This document shows positions 10,891 through 21,400 of a stretch of DNA of 64,000 bases, in pieces. Numbering within the stretch: position 1 is the stretch's first letter; every line of letters starts with the position of its first letter. A program made the position numbers and the translations under genes. The DNA is from Steromphala cineraria. Lineage: Eukaryota > Mollusca > Gastropoda > Trochida > Trochidae. The stretch is from the NCBI GenBank assembly GCA_916613615.1, contig OU744735.1:52034082-52098081 (forward strand), read 5' to 3'. The notes beneath the pieces were generated by a model. The model was not told the DNA's origin. It saw nothing but the letters and a program-made list of their open reading frames with translations, and searched no databases.

Positions 10891-12422
10891 CTTTACAAAA
10901 AAAGAAACGCATAGGTGAATGATTTCCGGATAAATGAGTTTTCAAAACGAAATATGTCCATAAAACATGTGAAACACATTTGGTTGTAGAAACATTTTGA
11001 TTGTGACAATTTTGCATTTTTGAAACTGTCACTGATTTCAAAATTATGAATTTGAAAGCGGTTTTGACCAAAATGAAAAAAGCATGGCCAAAACGGAACC
11101 AAAAGCACTTGGAAAGTTGAAATTATTGGAAACATGCGTGTATTCACATTCTCCACAAAGGGCTTTCACCGATCACGAATTGCAATAGGAGTTTTACAAT
11201 ATGAAGAGTAAATGCAAATTCCACGTTTTGGCACTGCAACTCGAATCACCGCCATTGGCAGAATTCAGACTGGAGAGTCGCAAACATTCCTTGCAAGGGG
11301 TCATAACGTCTATAAGAGCACAAACACTTGTCTTTTAGAACGCTTCCAACAATTTGGTTCCACCGATGATTGTCCACGTTCTGGAACACCGTGGGTCATC
11401 ACAGAGGGTCAAGATCGCTAAATTTGGTTCCTTCACCCATGTAACGGTATTGTCAATGCTGTGTACACAGCTACCAGGGTGCCAATACTACACAGAATTT
11501 CGCCACAAACAGTACGGAATCGTTTGCAACAGATCAGATTGAGAGTCAGGAGACGCTACTTTGGCAATATGTTATGACGTCATAATCGCGCGCAACGTGT
11601 TCTGTGCTGTAACAACGTTCAGGTCTGGAACCTAAGACATGGGAAATGTGTAAGTCTTAGCGATGCATCAGGATTTCTTTTGCAAAGAGGAGATGAAAAA
11701 GAATTGGGTATACAGACGTGTACAAATGAAAGTTATGCTCCAAACTGCCAAAGTCAAGTCGTTAGATTTTGGAAAAGGTAACCTGATGATGCGGGCGGCC
11801 GTAGGCTACACATTTCTTTCTGGTTTCATTCATTTTCAAGGTAGTCTAATGGGAACACGTTCATAACACACTATCATCAAACGACACGTGCTTCCAGTAA
11901 ATGACGTAGCATCGTAACGTTGTCCACTACATCGCAAGAGCACATACTGTTGGTGTCACAAGATCATTTCTGACATGTTACAACATCAATGGGATCCCCT
12001 ATCACTTACGTAATCAAGATCTTAACCTGATTGAACACCTTTGAGATGAACTGGATTGACCTCTCTGGTAGCGTTAACGTGTACGTCAAATGCTTCCAAA
12101 CCTGGCTCAGTTTTTGCAGGACAAGTTGGAGACCATAATCCAAGCATCAACATAGCGACTTATACAGTCTATGCCAAGGCGTTTGAAAATTGTTAGGCGT
12201 TCACGTGGTGGTAAAAACAGACAATGACATTCAAGTGACCTCTGATTAGCTAAAGGAAGTTAAAGTCTTATGGCGTGTATGATATCATAAAGAGCAATGA
12301 TCCTGTTATCTCCATGAGAAATTTCAGTTTCTTATACGCATTTACTAAAATACAGTGTCAATTCAAAATTGACTGTAACTACACCTAGAAATATCCAGCT
12401 ATGCGTTTCTTTTTTTGTATAG
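10891..12422 (+). mobile_element. Tc1/mariner-family transposon, full length but inactive (about 1532 bp)
   Basis: Terminal inverted repeats: left CTTTACAAAAAAAGAAACGC (from 10891), right end reversed CTATACAAAAAAAGAAACGC (to 12422). TATA flanks both sides, consistent with TA target duplication. The homologous position in block X' (about 33776-33783) has no insert, giving an empty-site check of both ends. Internal coding is a broken Tc1 transposase. Confidence 0.93.
11212..12060 (+). pseudogene. Tc1-like transposase, multiply frameshifted
   Basis: Helix-turn-helix end: LLERFQQFGSTDDCPRSGTP, the PRSG linker motif of Tc1 transposases. Then RVPILHRISPQTVRNRLQQ and RLRVRRRYFG in another frame. 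The first catalytic Asp region reads SLSDASGFLLQR (about 11653-11690), corresponding to the family's SDESRFxL. Near 11920-11960 the usual Asp-Asn block before ARPHTA has decayed (HYIARAHTVGVTRSFL), so the second catalytic Asp is gone. The last block QDLNLIEHL is followed by a stop in place of Trp, then DELD, retaining the Glu. Not functional. Confidence 0.88.
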
Positions 12423-12781
12423 TATATTATAGGTGTCTATTTCGCAATGTAAGTACGTACTGGGAGACCAAGGACAAATGAAACCAGAGCTATTCGAATC
12501 CTCAATGGTCCTACGAAAGCCACCACACTTTAATTTATTGTTAATACGAAATGTCAGGAAAGGTTTTGTAGGAAATTTACAGTAAATACCCCGATGAGGG
12601 GAAATCATTTGGACTGTATGGCTGAACTATTTCCTTAAAAAGAGTTATATCTTTGGCCGATAAATCAACATATCAAAAGGACCAATTTACATTGTTTTGC
12701 TAAACTAAAAATTATAGCCAGCAATAGGCTATGAATATCCATTTGAAATCAAAAGTTTTATCAAGAAGATTATGTTTCAAC

Positions 12782-13123
12782 TTAAATCAAAAATAAACGT
12801 TTGAGGCAAAAAATAAATTCTGAATTTAATGTCTGAGAATTGGAAACTAAATACTTCAATGCTGATTTTAAGTGAAGATTAATCTCTATTTCTTCATGTT
12901 TTGTAATTTCTGCTTTTAGGTTTTGGAATAAAACCTGTTGGCCTCTGATGACGTACGATAATTTTTCGATTAAATGATCAACATTTATGATGTTAATGCT
13001 TTTACTGAAAGTATTATTGAAAAGGATTAGGTTTGTTGATATCCAGAAAACAGTTTCATTCTTTAAATCAACACTTAAAATAATTGAAAGGGTTTCGTGT
13101 GTCTTATTCATGACATTATTCAT
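12782..13123 (-). CDS. Unassigned 113-codon open frame
   Basis: Open frame on the minus strand with a mixed amphipathic composition (for example HLIEKLSYVIRGQQVLFQNL). No family recognised, no signal peptide and no clear splice context. Only its last ~25 codons are shared with block X', where the frame is not kept. Could be a decayed exon or chance. Low confidence. Confidence 0.15.
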   Translation of the reverse strand: MNNVMNKTHETLSIILSVDLKNETVFWISTNLILFNNTFSKSINIINVDHLIEKLSYVIRGQQVLFQNLKAEITKHEEIEINLHLKSALKYLVSNSQTLNSEFIFCLKRLFLI

Positions 13124-13854
13124 TATTTCGTGTGTAACTTCTCGTCAGACAACCCTTTTCAGCAATCTCAGTAAATTAAGATAATAATCTGCGTTGCTTA
13201 GTGGAGCAATTTATTGAGATTGCCCTTTTCAGGTTCCAGGTTTGAGCGTTGTTTATCGTTCTGTGTGTAACTTTGTTTCTTTGTCTTCTCCTCAACTTCT
13301 AAACTGATGACCTCCAAAAGAGAAATTTTGTTGGGATATACATATTTCTGTTGAGTTCATTCGCTACCTTGATACATTCATATGCACACTTCGCTAATAG
13401 CTGATATATTCACCAAGTGGCGCAAAACAACTACCCATGATCACTCCATCGCTCACTCATATGCATAATTTTAGATGCAATGACTTACGAAATGATCTGT
13501 ACATATGTATACTACAGAACCAAGCTCTACATTTTAATCCCCGAAGTTGTCAGAAAATTTAGACATGATCGTCCATCATGTGTAGTGGCAGGGTAAGATA
13601 TCTCAATTACTTCCAAAATTTATTTTTGACTGTCTAAATAGAAACACAAGTTAGCATTCTGTTTCAAGTGCAGGTCAATAAACGTTCATGTCGAACACAA
13701 TGCAGTTAAGGGTGTTAATCATTAAAAGTATGAAGAGTGTATGCATGACCAACGATCTAAATAGAGCAGTTTTTAACAAGAAGGAGGATGAAAGGGTTGA
13801 TTCAAAAACATTAGAGATATACACCATTTCGATTGGAACATTTTATACTAGGGA

Positions 13855-13965
13855 TCACACCATCAATGTCCAAGTACCTTTCAGGATTCGAACCCACACT
13901 CTCGGAGTCAGACAACACTGCCTGGTATGATTGTACCTACAGCGAACCAAGAAGCCTATCTATGA
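13855..13965 (-). mobile_element. tRNA-like (SINE head) relic
   Basis: The minus strand contains GTGGGTTCGAATCCTG, a good RNA polymerase III B box (GGTTCGAATCC), preceded by GTCTGACTCCGAGAGTG, which resembles a tRNA anticodon arm. The 5' half does not fold as an intact tRNA. Probably a tRNA-derived SINE remnant. Confidence 0.45.
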
Positions 13966-14214
13966 ACGGCGGCAGTTAGACGTTTTTTACATTCATGATA
14001 TACCACTTTCGGTCTCATTATAGAATTTTGTAGAATGATATCAGGGGATAGGTTGTAGCATAATGCGGAGACATATACGCTGATGTAGCAGGAAGCAACT
14101 TTTCTAATACACCTATTCTTTTTTGCACACCCACATCAAGTCAGGCGTAGAGATTTTCATTTTCAGCAAACCAACAGAGTTGTAAAATTGAGAATTTTTG
14201 AGAAATGTTAACGA

Positions 14215-14290
14215 CCAAAGTAGAAATCGAACCAGGGGCCCTTATGTTGCGATGCAACGCATCTATCAACTGAGCTACTGAGGGGCGATG
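14215..14290 (-). mobile_element. tRNA-like (SINE head) relic
   Basis: The minus strand reads GCCCCTCAGTAGCTCAGTTG (acceptor-like start and A box) and, about 50 bases on, CCTGGTTCGATTTC (B box). The T-arm pairing is broken. More likely a tRNA-derived SINE than a working tRNA. Confidence 0.45.
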
Positions 14291-14348
14291 CAGGCAGCGG
14301 TACCTTTTGTTGTGTCATGTCTAGGTTGTATAAGTACTATTTTGAGTG

Positions 14349-14519
14349 GGGTATAAGTCAGATATATCTACCCTTCCCTCGGTGCATCACTCAATATACC
14401 TCCTGTTTGAATCGTGATCCGAAGCTTAGAGTAGCGGAGCCGAGGCGACTCACGATTCAAACAGGAGGTATATCGAGCGATACACCTCGGGAACTGTGGG
14501 TATATCTATTACTTACCCT
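14349..14519. mobile_element. Palindromic MITE (about 171 bp), ~68-bp arms
   Basis: Left arm 14349-14417 and right arm 14450-14519 are inverted copies. The innermost ~30 bases (through ATATACCTCCTGTTTGAATC) are almost identical and the outer part is weaker. The spacer is ~32 bp. No clear target duplication, so the superfamily is unassigned. Confidence 0.75.
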
Positions 14520-14991
14520 CTTATAGATGTACAATGACATAGTGCCCAGGACTGGATATATAAATGTAGATGTGTACGAATATAACATCAACCCAATTGC
14601 AAAAATACACATTTTCCCTTAATCCATTGTGGAATTTGAATCAATTGCTTTAGAGCTCATGTTTGAAGGGATATCATGACTAAAATCTAAATGCCATAAA
14701 ATCAGTAAACCGATCATATCTGATAACGGAGGTTTGCAAAAAAAGTCGTTTTTTAATTTGGTTAAAATGTAGTCATTGACCTTATCATATTAAAATGTTA
14801 TAAGATAAAAGTAGAAATTAAAGAAACACAGCAAAGATATGCGTCGCTATAAATCCGCCTTGCAAAACCACCAATTTCAGATACATGATCTTTTCATCTA
14901 TGGTTGAGGCATGTTGGTTAAGTTGGGTGTTTGATTGGATTGCACATGATTGTTGATTTCTAGTGTTCTAGGGGACACAACTACTGTCATA

Positions 14992-15244
14992 ATGAACAAC
15001 ATTCTGCTGTTCATGTCTGTGCTTCTTTCTAAGAATATTCAAAAAACAATTGGCCAGGAAACAGTCCAGCCGTATGGACCAAAAATGTGTGATTTTCTCT
15101 CTGAAAGGACGAAAGGCTGTTCAGAATACAGGTTTGATAAGGAACAGTTAAGTTGCCATCTCGCTTCAAGTGCACCAACTTCAACCCTAGGCTGTGGGAA
15201 GACCAAAGACTCCAAGGGTTTAACAACAACATCTTCACAACCAG
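14992..15244 (+). CDS. Putative secreted Cys-containing protein, first coding exon (copy 1)
   Basis: From ATG 14992 the frame starts with a short hydrophobic leader (MNNILLFMSVLLSKNI), signal-peptide-like. Then come four Cys in ~50 residues with the spacing C-DFLSERTKG-C-SEYRFDKEQLS-C, loosely like a PAN/apple core, and a fourth in TLGCGKT. It ends at CCAG/GTAAAA, a plausible donor, phase 1. A second copy lies at 34752-35004 with the same length and no indels or stops. A following open stretch at 15835 has a matching phase-1 acceptor. The protein family is not recognised; transcription is unproven and the exon could be a duplicated relic. Confidence 0.45.
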
Positions 15245-15834
15245 GTAAAATATTTCAAAACTACAAAGAATGGATACGTTGTTATAGATTTTCTGATTTC
15301 AGAAAGTCTTCGGCAATAACAACCTTGTTAAAAGTTAAAGTCGTTCATTAAAATGGATAATTTGCATAACAGATAATTTTTCAGACAGTTTAAAAACATA
15401 ATTTACAACATTAATATATTGATTAACAAGAATAACACTTCTTATTGAAATGACTCTGAAATGATGAATTTTCCATACTGTTATTGTCAGCTTTTGATGT
15501 ATTTTCAAACAGTGGTTTATTTGGCGAAACCTCATTATCGGTGGTTGGGCACTTTCTAAGGGAAGTAACTCTGATTGAACCTATGGAAGCTATGCCACTT
15601 ATTTCCTGAATAACTGATTACAAGTAAATTAAGACATGATTGTACTAAGTACGTTTATCATGTCTTCTTATATAGTAATAGTGACTTTATCAACACAGTT
15701 CCCTCATCTTCTGGGTTATCGTAATTGTGGGCCCACTTGAACTGCTTCCTATATAGAGCCGAGATGACGTGGGCCCTCATTTGTTATCATCACGGTACCG
15801 ACGACTTTGCAAATTGACAAGTGTGTAACTGTAG

Positions 15835-16154
15835 GAAAAGTAATTTATTTGGAAGGGAAACATTTTAGAAACAGTACTTTTATGTTCTCATACGAAATAA
15901 ACATTACCAATGAATATTATTCTTGTTTTTCCCCATCAGAAACGACATTAAAATTCTCCGCGAAAAGGACACAGCTCATGCATTCAATGAGTGATGTCCC
16001 GTCAGGACCTAGGTCAAGGGTCGTGACATTGATTCTCGACCATTTCAGAGATATTGATCACCAAATAATGTATTTCGGTAAATGTGGGCCTACTCGTTTG
16101 GTCTCTTATAGGGAGCTGCCGAAGTGGGCCCACATTATAGATTATCGATCTTGA
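15835..16154 (+). CDS. Candidate second exon of the secreted protein
   Basis: Open from a possible acceptor (CTGTAG/GAAAAG, 15834/15835). Joining the phase-1 donor at 15244/15245 keeps frame and gives Gly, then KVIYLEGKHFRNSTFMFSYE and further open sequence to a stop after 16154. The 3' part (after ~16034) runs into a repeat module, so the true exon probably ends earlier; a weak donor-like AG/GT is at 16012/16013. The polypyrimidine tract is poor. No domain recognised. Block X' has no recognisable counterpart. Confidence 0.25.
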
Positions 16155-16960
16155 TGGGAAATATCTAGAATGTTGAATCTCTTCCATCAAAACTAATTGA
16201 ATTTGCCTCGTCAAAATTTAATCATTAATATATTGTAGAATGTTGATGTGGGCCCACTTCGGCAGCTCCTTATAGAGGTCGAAACGAGTGGGCCCACATT
16301 TACCCAAAGACTTTATTTGATGATCAATTTCTTTGAAAGGTTCTAATGATGTTGTTGAAACGTTTCCATCAAAATTGATTGATGGAAAACATCATAGAAT
16401 AACATGAACCTTAATTTTCCATCAAAACTATTTGAACTTGCCTCGTCAGTATTTAATCCTAAATATTTTAGAATGTTGAACCGTTTCCATCAAAATTACT
16501 TGATGAAAAATATCGTAGAATGATATGAACCTTTTCCATCAAAACTATTTGAATTTGCCTCGTCAGTATTTGATTAGATATGTTTTAGAATATTGAACCT
16601 TTTCCATCAAAATTAATTGATGGAAAATATCGAAGAATGATATGAACCTTTTCCGTGAAAACTATTTGAATTTGCCTCGTCAGTATTTAATCATAAATAT
16701 TTTAGAATGTTGAACATTTTTCACCAAAACTATTTGAATTAGTCACGTTAGTATGTCATCAGAAATATTTCATATCGGTGAACCTTTTCCATCAAAATTA
16801 CTTGATGGGAAATATTATAGAATGTCAATACATCACAAGCATTACAGAATGTTGAACCTTTAGGCTTTACCTTCAAATCTATTGGATGTGAAATATAGAT
16901 TGTTGAATAATTTCCATCAAATCTATGTAAATATCTTCTTTTGTTATTGGATGGGAAATT
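16150..16960 (+). repeat. ~63-bp tandem repeat, arranged as ~125-bp dimers
   Basis: Alternating units: CCATCAAAACTATTTGAATT...GCCTCGTCAGTATTTAATC and CCATCAAAATTACTTGATGG...ATCGTAGAATGATATGAACC. About a dozen half-units, decaying toward the right. It begins between module copies 2 and 3 above. Confidence 0.85.
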
Positions 16961-17119
16961 GGAGAATGTAGATATCTTTCCCTCTGAAATGTAATGTCAT
17001 TAATATGTCGTGCTCCATTTTGAAAAATGTGTGAATTTACGGAAAAATTCGATTTCTGTAATTGTGGTCCGACTGTCGACGGAGCATAAGAGGAATGAAA
17101 ATCAGTGAGCCCACATTTG

Positions 17120-18205
17120 AAACAATCACTCTGCAGTTAGGAAATGTCATACGAAATATCCCAAAACATACTCATAATCTAAGGAAGACTATTAACCTTA
17201 ATCACATTAATTGTCGACTGTAAGTGCAATTTTACCCAGAAATCAAGGAAAATGTAACGGAGATAACGGCGTAAGTTTATGTTTGAGACGTCACTATGCT
17301 TTATATTTGACTGATAAAGAAACAGCAGAACATTTGAGGGTTGAAACACAATACAAAGTAAAGGAAGGAAGTATTTTCTTCATCCAAATCGTTACATATT
17401 AAAAAAACGAAAGTAATATATAGGGTGGGAATTGACAGGGTGTTTTTTGCAGCCATATTTGCAGCCAGTTGCAGTCGTGAAATTTATATAGCTGCATGAC
17501 GTCACAGGTCAGAGTTTACATAAATGCATGACGTCACAGGTTAAATTTAATATTGGACGTGGTAATCTATTATGGATAATATTCATATGGATATTACAAA
17601 CGAAAATGATATAGTTATGTGATGTTAAATGATAAAGATAAATCTGAATTGAATGAAAACCATTAATTTGATTAAATCTAGCCTTCAACATTAAACTGAA
17701 ACAATACAAAATAATAATAGAGGTACATTTGAAAACGTTTAGATCTGTATGATATAAGTCAAAGGAATCTAAAGTTGCCTGACATGTTAATCAAGATAAT
17801 TTACACTCGTCCATTCACACGACTTTGAGCGACCATGAAGCCCGCCAAAAAACAAAACAAGATTCTGTGTCCTTGTCTTGAAGCAGAATACTACCTACGG
17901 GTAAAAAAGCATCTTAAGTGAAGGAACTGAAGGTTGAGGTTTTCTTGATAAAAGCGAAGATTTGATGGAATCCAAAGGATAACACTATGATTTTGAATCT
18001 TCAATCATGAACAGCAAACAAAAGATGCTTCCAAGACATTTAGTGAATCGTTACGTGTAGGATCCCTCAAGTGAAGATCGAGCGAGGAAGCACCAACTAA
18101 CATATATTGGACAGATATTCCATCATGAACTTAGGAGGTCTCTTGAGTAATGATTTGTTGAGAACTTTGAGGTCGATGATCATTCTCCTTTCTTTAGTGT
18201 CCCTT
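17120..18205. other. No gene assigned
   Basis: A 63-codon plus-strand frame at 17211-17402 (contains ALYLTDKETAEHLRVETQYK) is open to a stop but has no recognised family. A direct repeat GCATGACGTCACAGGT occurs at about 17494 and 17526, with a TGACGTCA CRE-like core. The rest is AT-rich. Confidence 0.4.
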
Positions 18206-18209
18206 TTCA

Positions 18210-18365
18210 GTACCAGCACAGGAGCAACGATCGTCCTTTCCAAAGCATTAAAGGCGTGCTTTCCAAAAGGAAAGAGTGCACCTTTCCAATCTTTCAGCGA
18301 AGGAAAGAGCGCACCTTTCCAATCTTTCCAAACGAATTAAAGAACGACCTTTCCAAAGCCCTATG
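18210..18365 (+). repeat. Left GGAAAGG/CCTTTCC-rich repeat, inverted partner at 30345-30466
   Basis: Begins GTACCAGCACAGGAGCAACG, contains the palindrome ACGATCGT, then AAAGCATTAAAGGCGTGCTT and several CTTTCC / GGAAAG blocks. The reverse complement of 30402-30466 reads GTACCTGCACTGGAGTAACG, ACGATCGT, then AAAGAATTAAAGGCGTCCTT. Alignable length is ~60 bp. Confidence 0.8.
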
Positions 18366-18465
18366 GAAAGAACGAGTGGAAAGGTACGGCCTTTCCACAG
18401 CCTTCAATTTAATGAGCTTGTTAGATTTCTCCCCATGAGTTATGTCCCTTTATCCCGTCTATAAA

Positions 18466-21400
18466 TAGCAACTGGCGACTGATTACTCAAGGAATATAAC
18501 TGGTGATAAATATGCCAAGGAATGTGCTTATATGATGCAGGTTCATTTGAAATTATATAGATAGAAAATTTGATATACTGAAATTCTATTATTTGAGGAT
18601 AATTGATTTTTTGAAGAAGAAATTGAAAAGAGTGTTTTAGTTACAATATATGAATCCTCAATTTGTTCTTAATAATGATATATTATTCCTAACAATATGT
18701 TAAGGAAAGTAAAATTATCTTTTTTAACGATAAGTTGTTGGAAAAAACAAATAACCCAATGATTGAGAGTTTGATGTTGATATCTACTTAATTGAAGAAT
18801 TGACGTTCAGAAAGAAAAAAACAATATGATTTTCATTTAATTATTTATGTTTGATATAGAAAACTATACATAGTGTTCTTTAGGGTTCTGTGTACATATA
18901 TATATCAATAATAATAGTATGTCATCGTATGTTGTCAAGCAAATTGATAAGATGGCCTATTCGCTTCTAATTTTTTTATCACTATCAAAAAAAGAATAAT
19001 ATTAATAATCCTTCGTCAAATGTAAATGAGGATAATTCAGAAATAACACATCATTGGTGCATCATGAAATTGTAGTATGAAGGCCTGTTAAATACAATAC
19101 ATTATATATTTTGAGTATCTCAATTGATCTAAAGAAATGTTAGGTTCCCAAAAACATCAACATACACTTAACATTTAGTGTAAGACAATATTGTATTTTG
19201 GTGATGGTGTTTTTGTAGACACGGGGGGGGGGGGGGGGGGGGGGGGACAGCTTGATGGTTGGTTCGTAGACACTTGCAGAATGGGAAATAAACTAAATCC
19301 TGTTTACAATTACAATGACTAATGATTAAATGACATATAATCTATTATTATGCTATGGTAAAAAAGGATCCCTTATGGATTGGTGTATAGTAGTGGATTT
19401 CGATGATCGTTTTGTTTCAATATTTCTAGTTATTTTTTGTAATGGTTGTATTTCTCAGTGTATTTGTACCATGGGCTGTTTCCAAAATCATACTAAAAAC
19501 ATAATTTAGTTATTATAAAATATATTGTATTGAAAATATATTTATTTTCAAGTCTACAAACTCACCATTTTATCTGTCTATGAACCAAAAGTGTCTAAGA
19601 AAACACCCCTACCCGTTTTATCTACGAAAATACTGGTTCCCTTGTATGTGAATTCTTTTCAAAACTGAATTTCTTATGCATTGTTTCTAAAATGATCAAA
19701 ATGTAAATAATTATTTCAATGAATTACTTTGTAGAATCTTGTAAACGTACCTTGTTGAAAATATTCCATTTGTATGTAAGTCCCAAGGGTAGTGTACTCC
19801 AATAGATATGTTATGTGTTCATCTCATGGCACATACATTAGATATGATGATCATGTAGTTCAATTTTTCATTTGATCTAGTTTGACATCCTGTTGACCAA
19901 TGAGTGACAATTTGGCATGACCTAGATGCTTTGGCAGACATGCTTATTCTCTATAACAACATCCTTTGGCTAATCCTTGTAATCACATCGTCAAAGAGTG
20001 GGCAATCCCCTAAGCCGGACACAACCAATTAGTTATGTCAAAGCTATTTATTACTAATCATGGGTAATTACCAGACAGTTGTAACTGCAATATTGAACTT
20101 AAACATGTTTAATCTGTTTAATTACCACCAACCTGTGTCATACTTATATTATAACTAATTTTAATATCCTTAAACACTTCGGCCATGCACACTAAAGCTA
20201 TTATCTATTACTCTTTGAAAAATATCCCTTCCACTACAACATTCAAAATTCAAAGCTGTTTTATTTATCATCTGTGACCTATTCTAAATTTTATTCACCC
20301 ATTCATTGGAAATAGTTGAGGCAAAGGCCCCCACATAGGCGACATCAACCAGAGGTAAAAGCCATCAATCACAAAACATAACATCTACGCAATTAGCATA
20401 ATATCGTACATACAATTCAGAACAGCCAGACAACCGCACCTTTTCAAGGGCAATATTCTTATGATTAGAAAAACGTGTGGTTTGATCTATAATAAATTGA
20501 TCAACAATTTACTTTCATTTAGAAAATGTATTACTTTTTCTTACAAATACTTGTTTATTTTATCTCATTGCTTTGTACAATGAACAAATATCAGTTTGAT
20601 GACTTTAATACAATGAAGATATATATGTCAGATAGAAATCATAGTGTGTAAAAGTACAGATGACAAAGGTGTATTTTTAATTGCGCATTAGGTACTTAAG
20701 ATGGTTCAATCATGCTACGCCAACATTTGGTAAATATTGCTGATTTTGCATTCAGTTAACGTGTTGGTGGTTAAATGTGTTCACCAATTATCTATGCATT
20801 ACAGACAGACAGACAGATTGTTTATTAAAGTCTCAGCTCAACATGAAAATACATACAATACATTTGATAAAACAGTAAAAGTTGAGTCACCCCACATTCA
20901 GTGGTCAGGTGAGTAGCAGGGTCACAGTCACTCAAGGGTGAAGCTTAAGCTCTGCTAGATTGGATTAGCAAATTCTTTTGTTTAATTTTTCTTAGCGTTC
21001 CAAGATTTTTTCTCCAAATGTCACCCTTAGGGAGAGTAAAAGTCGGATTTGTTTTGATTTAAACAATAAACAACATCGTGATATTTTTCAAAATATACAA
21101 CATAAAACTGTCTATATACACTACTGAATTACCGATACTGAAGATCATTTTGAGTCAAATATGGCAAACCAAAATAACTGATGGTTTATTTACGTCACAC
21201 GCTCATGCATATTCATCAATATAATATATTTTCATTTGTAACAAGTGTACAAATCCATTTAGACAACAATCTTCAATCATACTCCAAGCATTTTACATTT
21301 CTTTTCTAGCATTTTAAGCAATACATTCTTAATATATACCAGATCAATCCTTCAACACATATAGATGATTTACATGTTTTAGATAAACACATAGGCGACA

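Larger units (their letters stand above)
9846..15360 (+). repeat. Duplicated block X (counterpart X' at 32741-35110)
   Basis: Colinear similarity: 9850-10890 with 32745-33778; 12423-12860 with 33779-34200; about 14640-15340 with 34400-35090. A shared landmark is ACTTTACCATTGGTAACAGG at about 10571 and 33459. X alone carries the Tc1 element and the 12.9-14.6 kb segment with tRNA-like and MITE sequence. Where X lacks a clear gene (9850-10890, 12430-14900) I see only AT-rich non-coding DNA apart from the entries listed. Confidence 0.85.
15727..17114. repeat. Four ~50-bp modules bounded by GTGGGCCCAC-type palindromes
   Basis: Copies at 15727-15778 (+), 16084-16133 (-), 16248-16297 (+) and 17064-17114 (+, diverged). 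The consensus begins GTGGGCCCACTTCGGCAGCT, centres on CTTATAGAGG and ends GAGTGGGCCCAC. Copies 2 and 3 are part of a larger inverted repeat with ~100-bp arms (16034-16133 and 16248-16345). Copies 1 and 4 share the upstream string TAATTGTGG. They resemble no element family that I can name. Confidence 0.8.

Noticed and set aside
14215..14290. Functional tRNA gene on the minus strand
   Set aside because: A and B boxes are present but acceptor and T stems do not pair properly; better explained as a SINE head.
16014..16214. 66-codon minus-strand frame over the GTGGGCCCAC modules
   Set aside because: Lies across inverted repeat modules with no independent coding evidence.
18107..18464. Three overlapping plus-strand frames of 60-77 codons
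   Set aside because: Their sequence is the CTTTCC/GGAAAG repeat block read in different frames.
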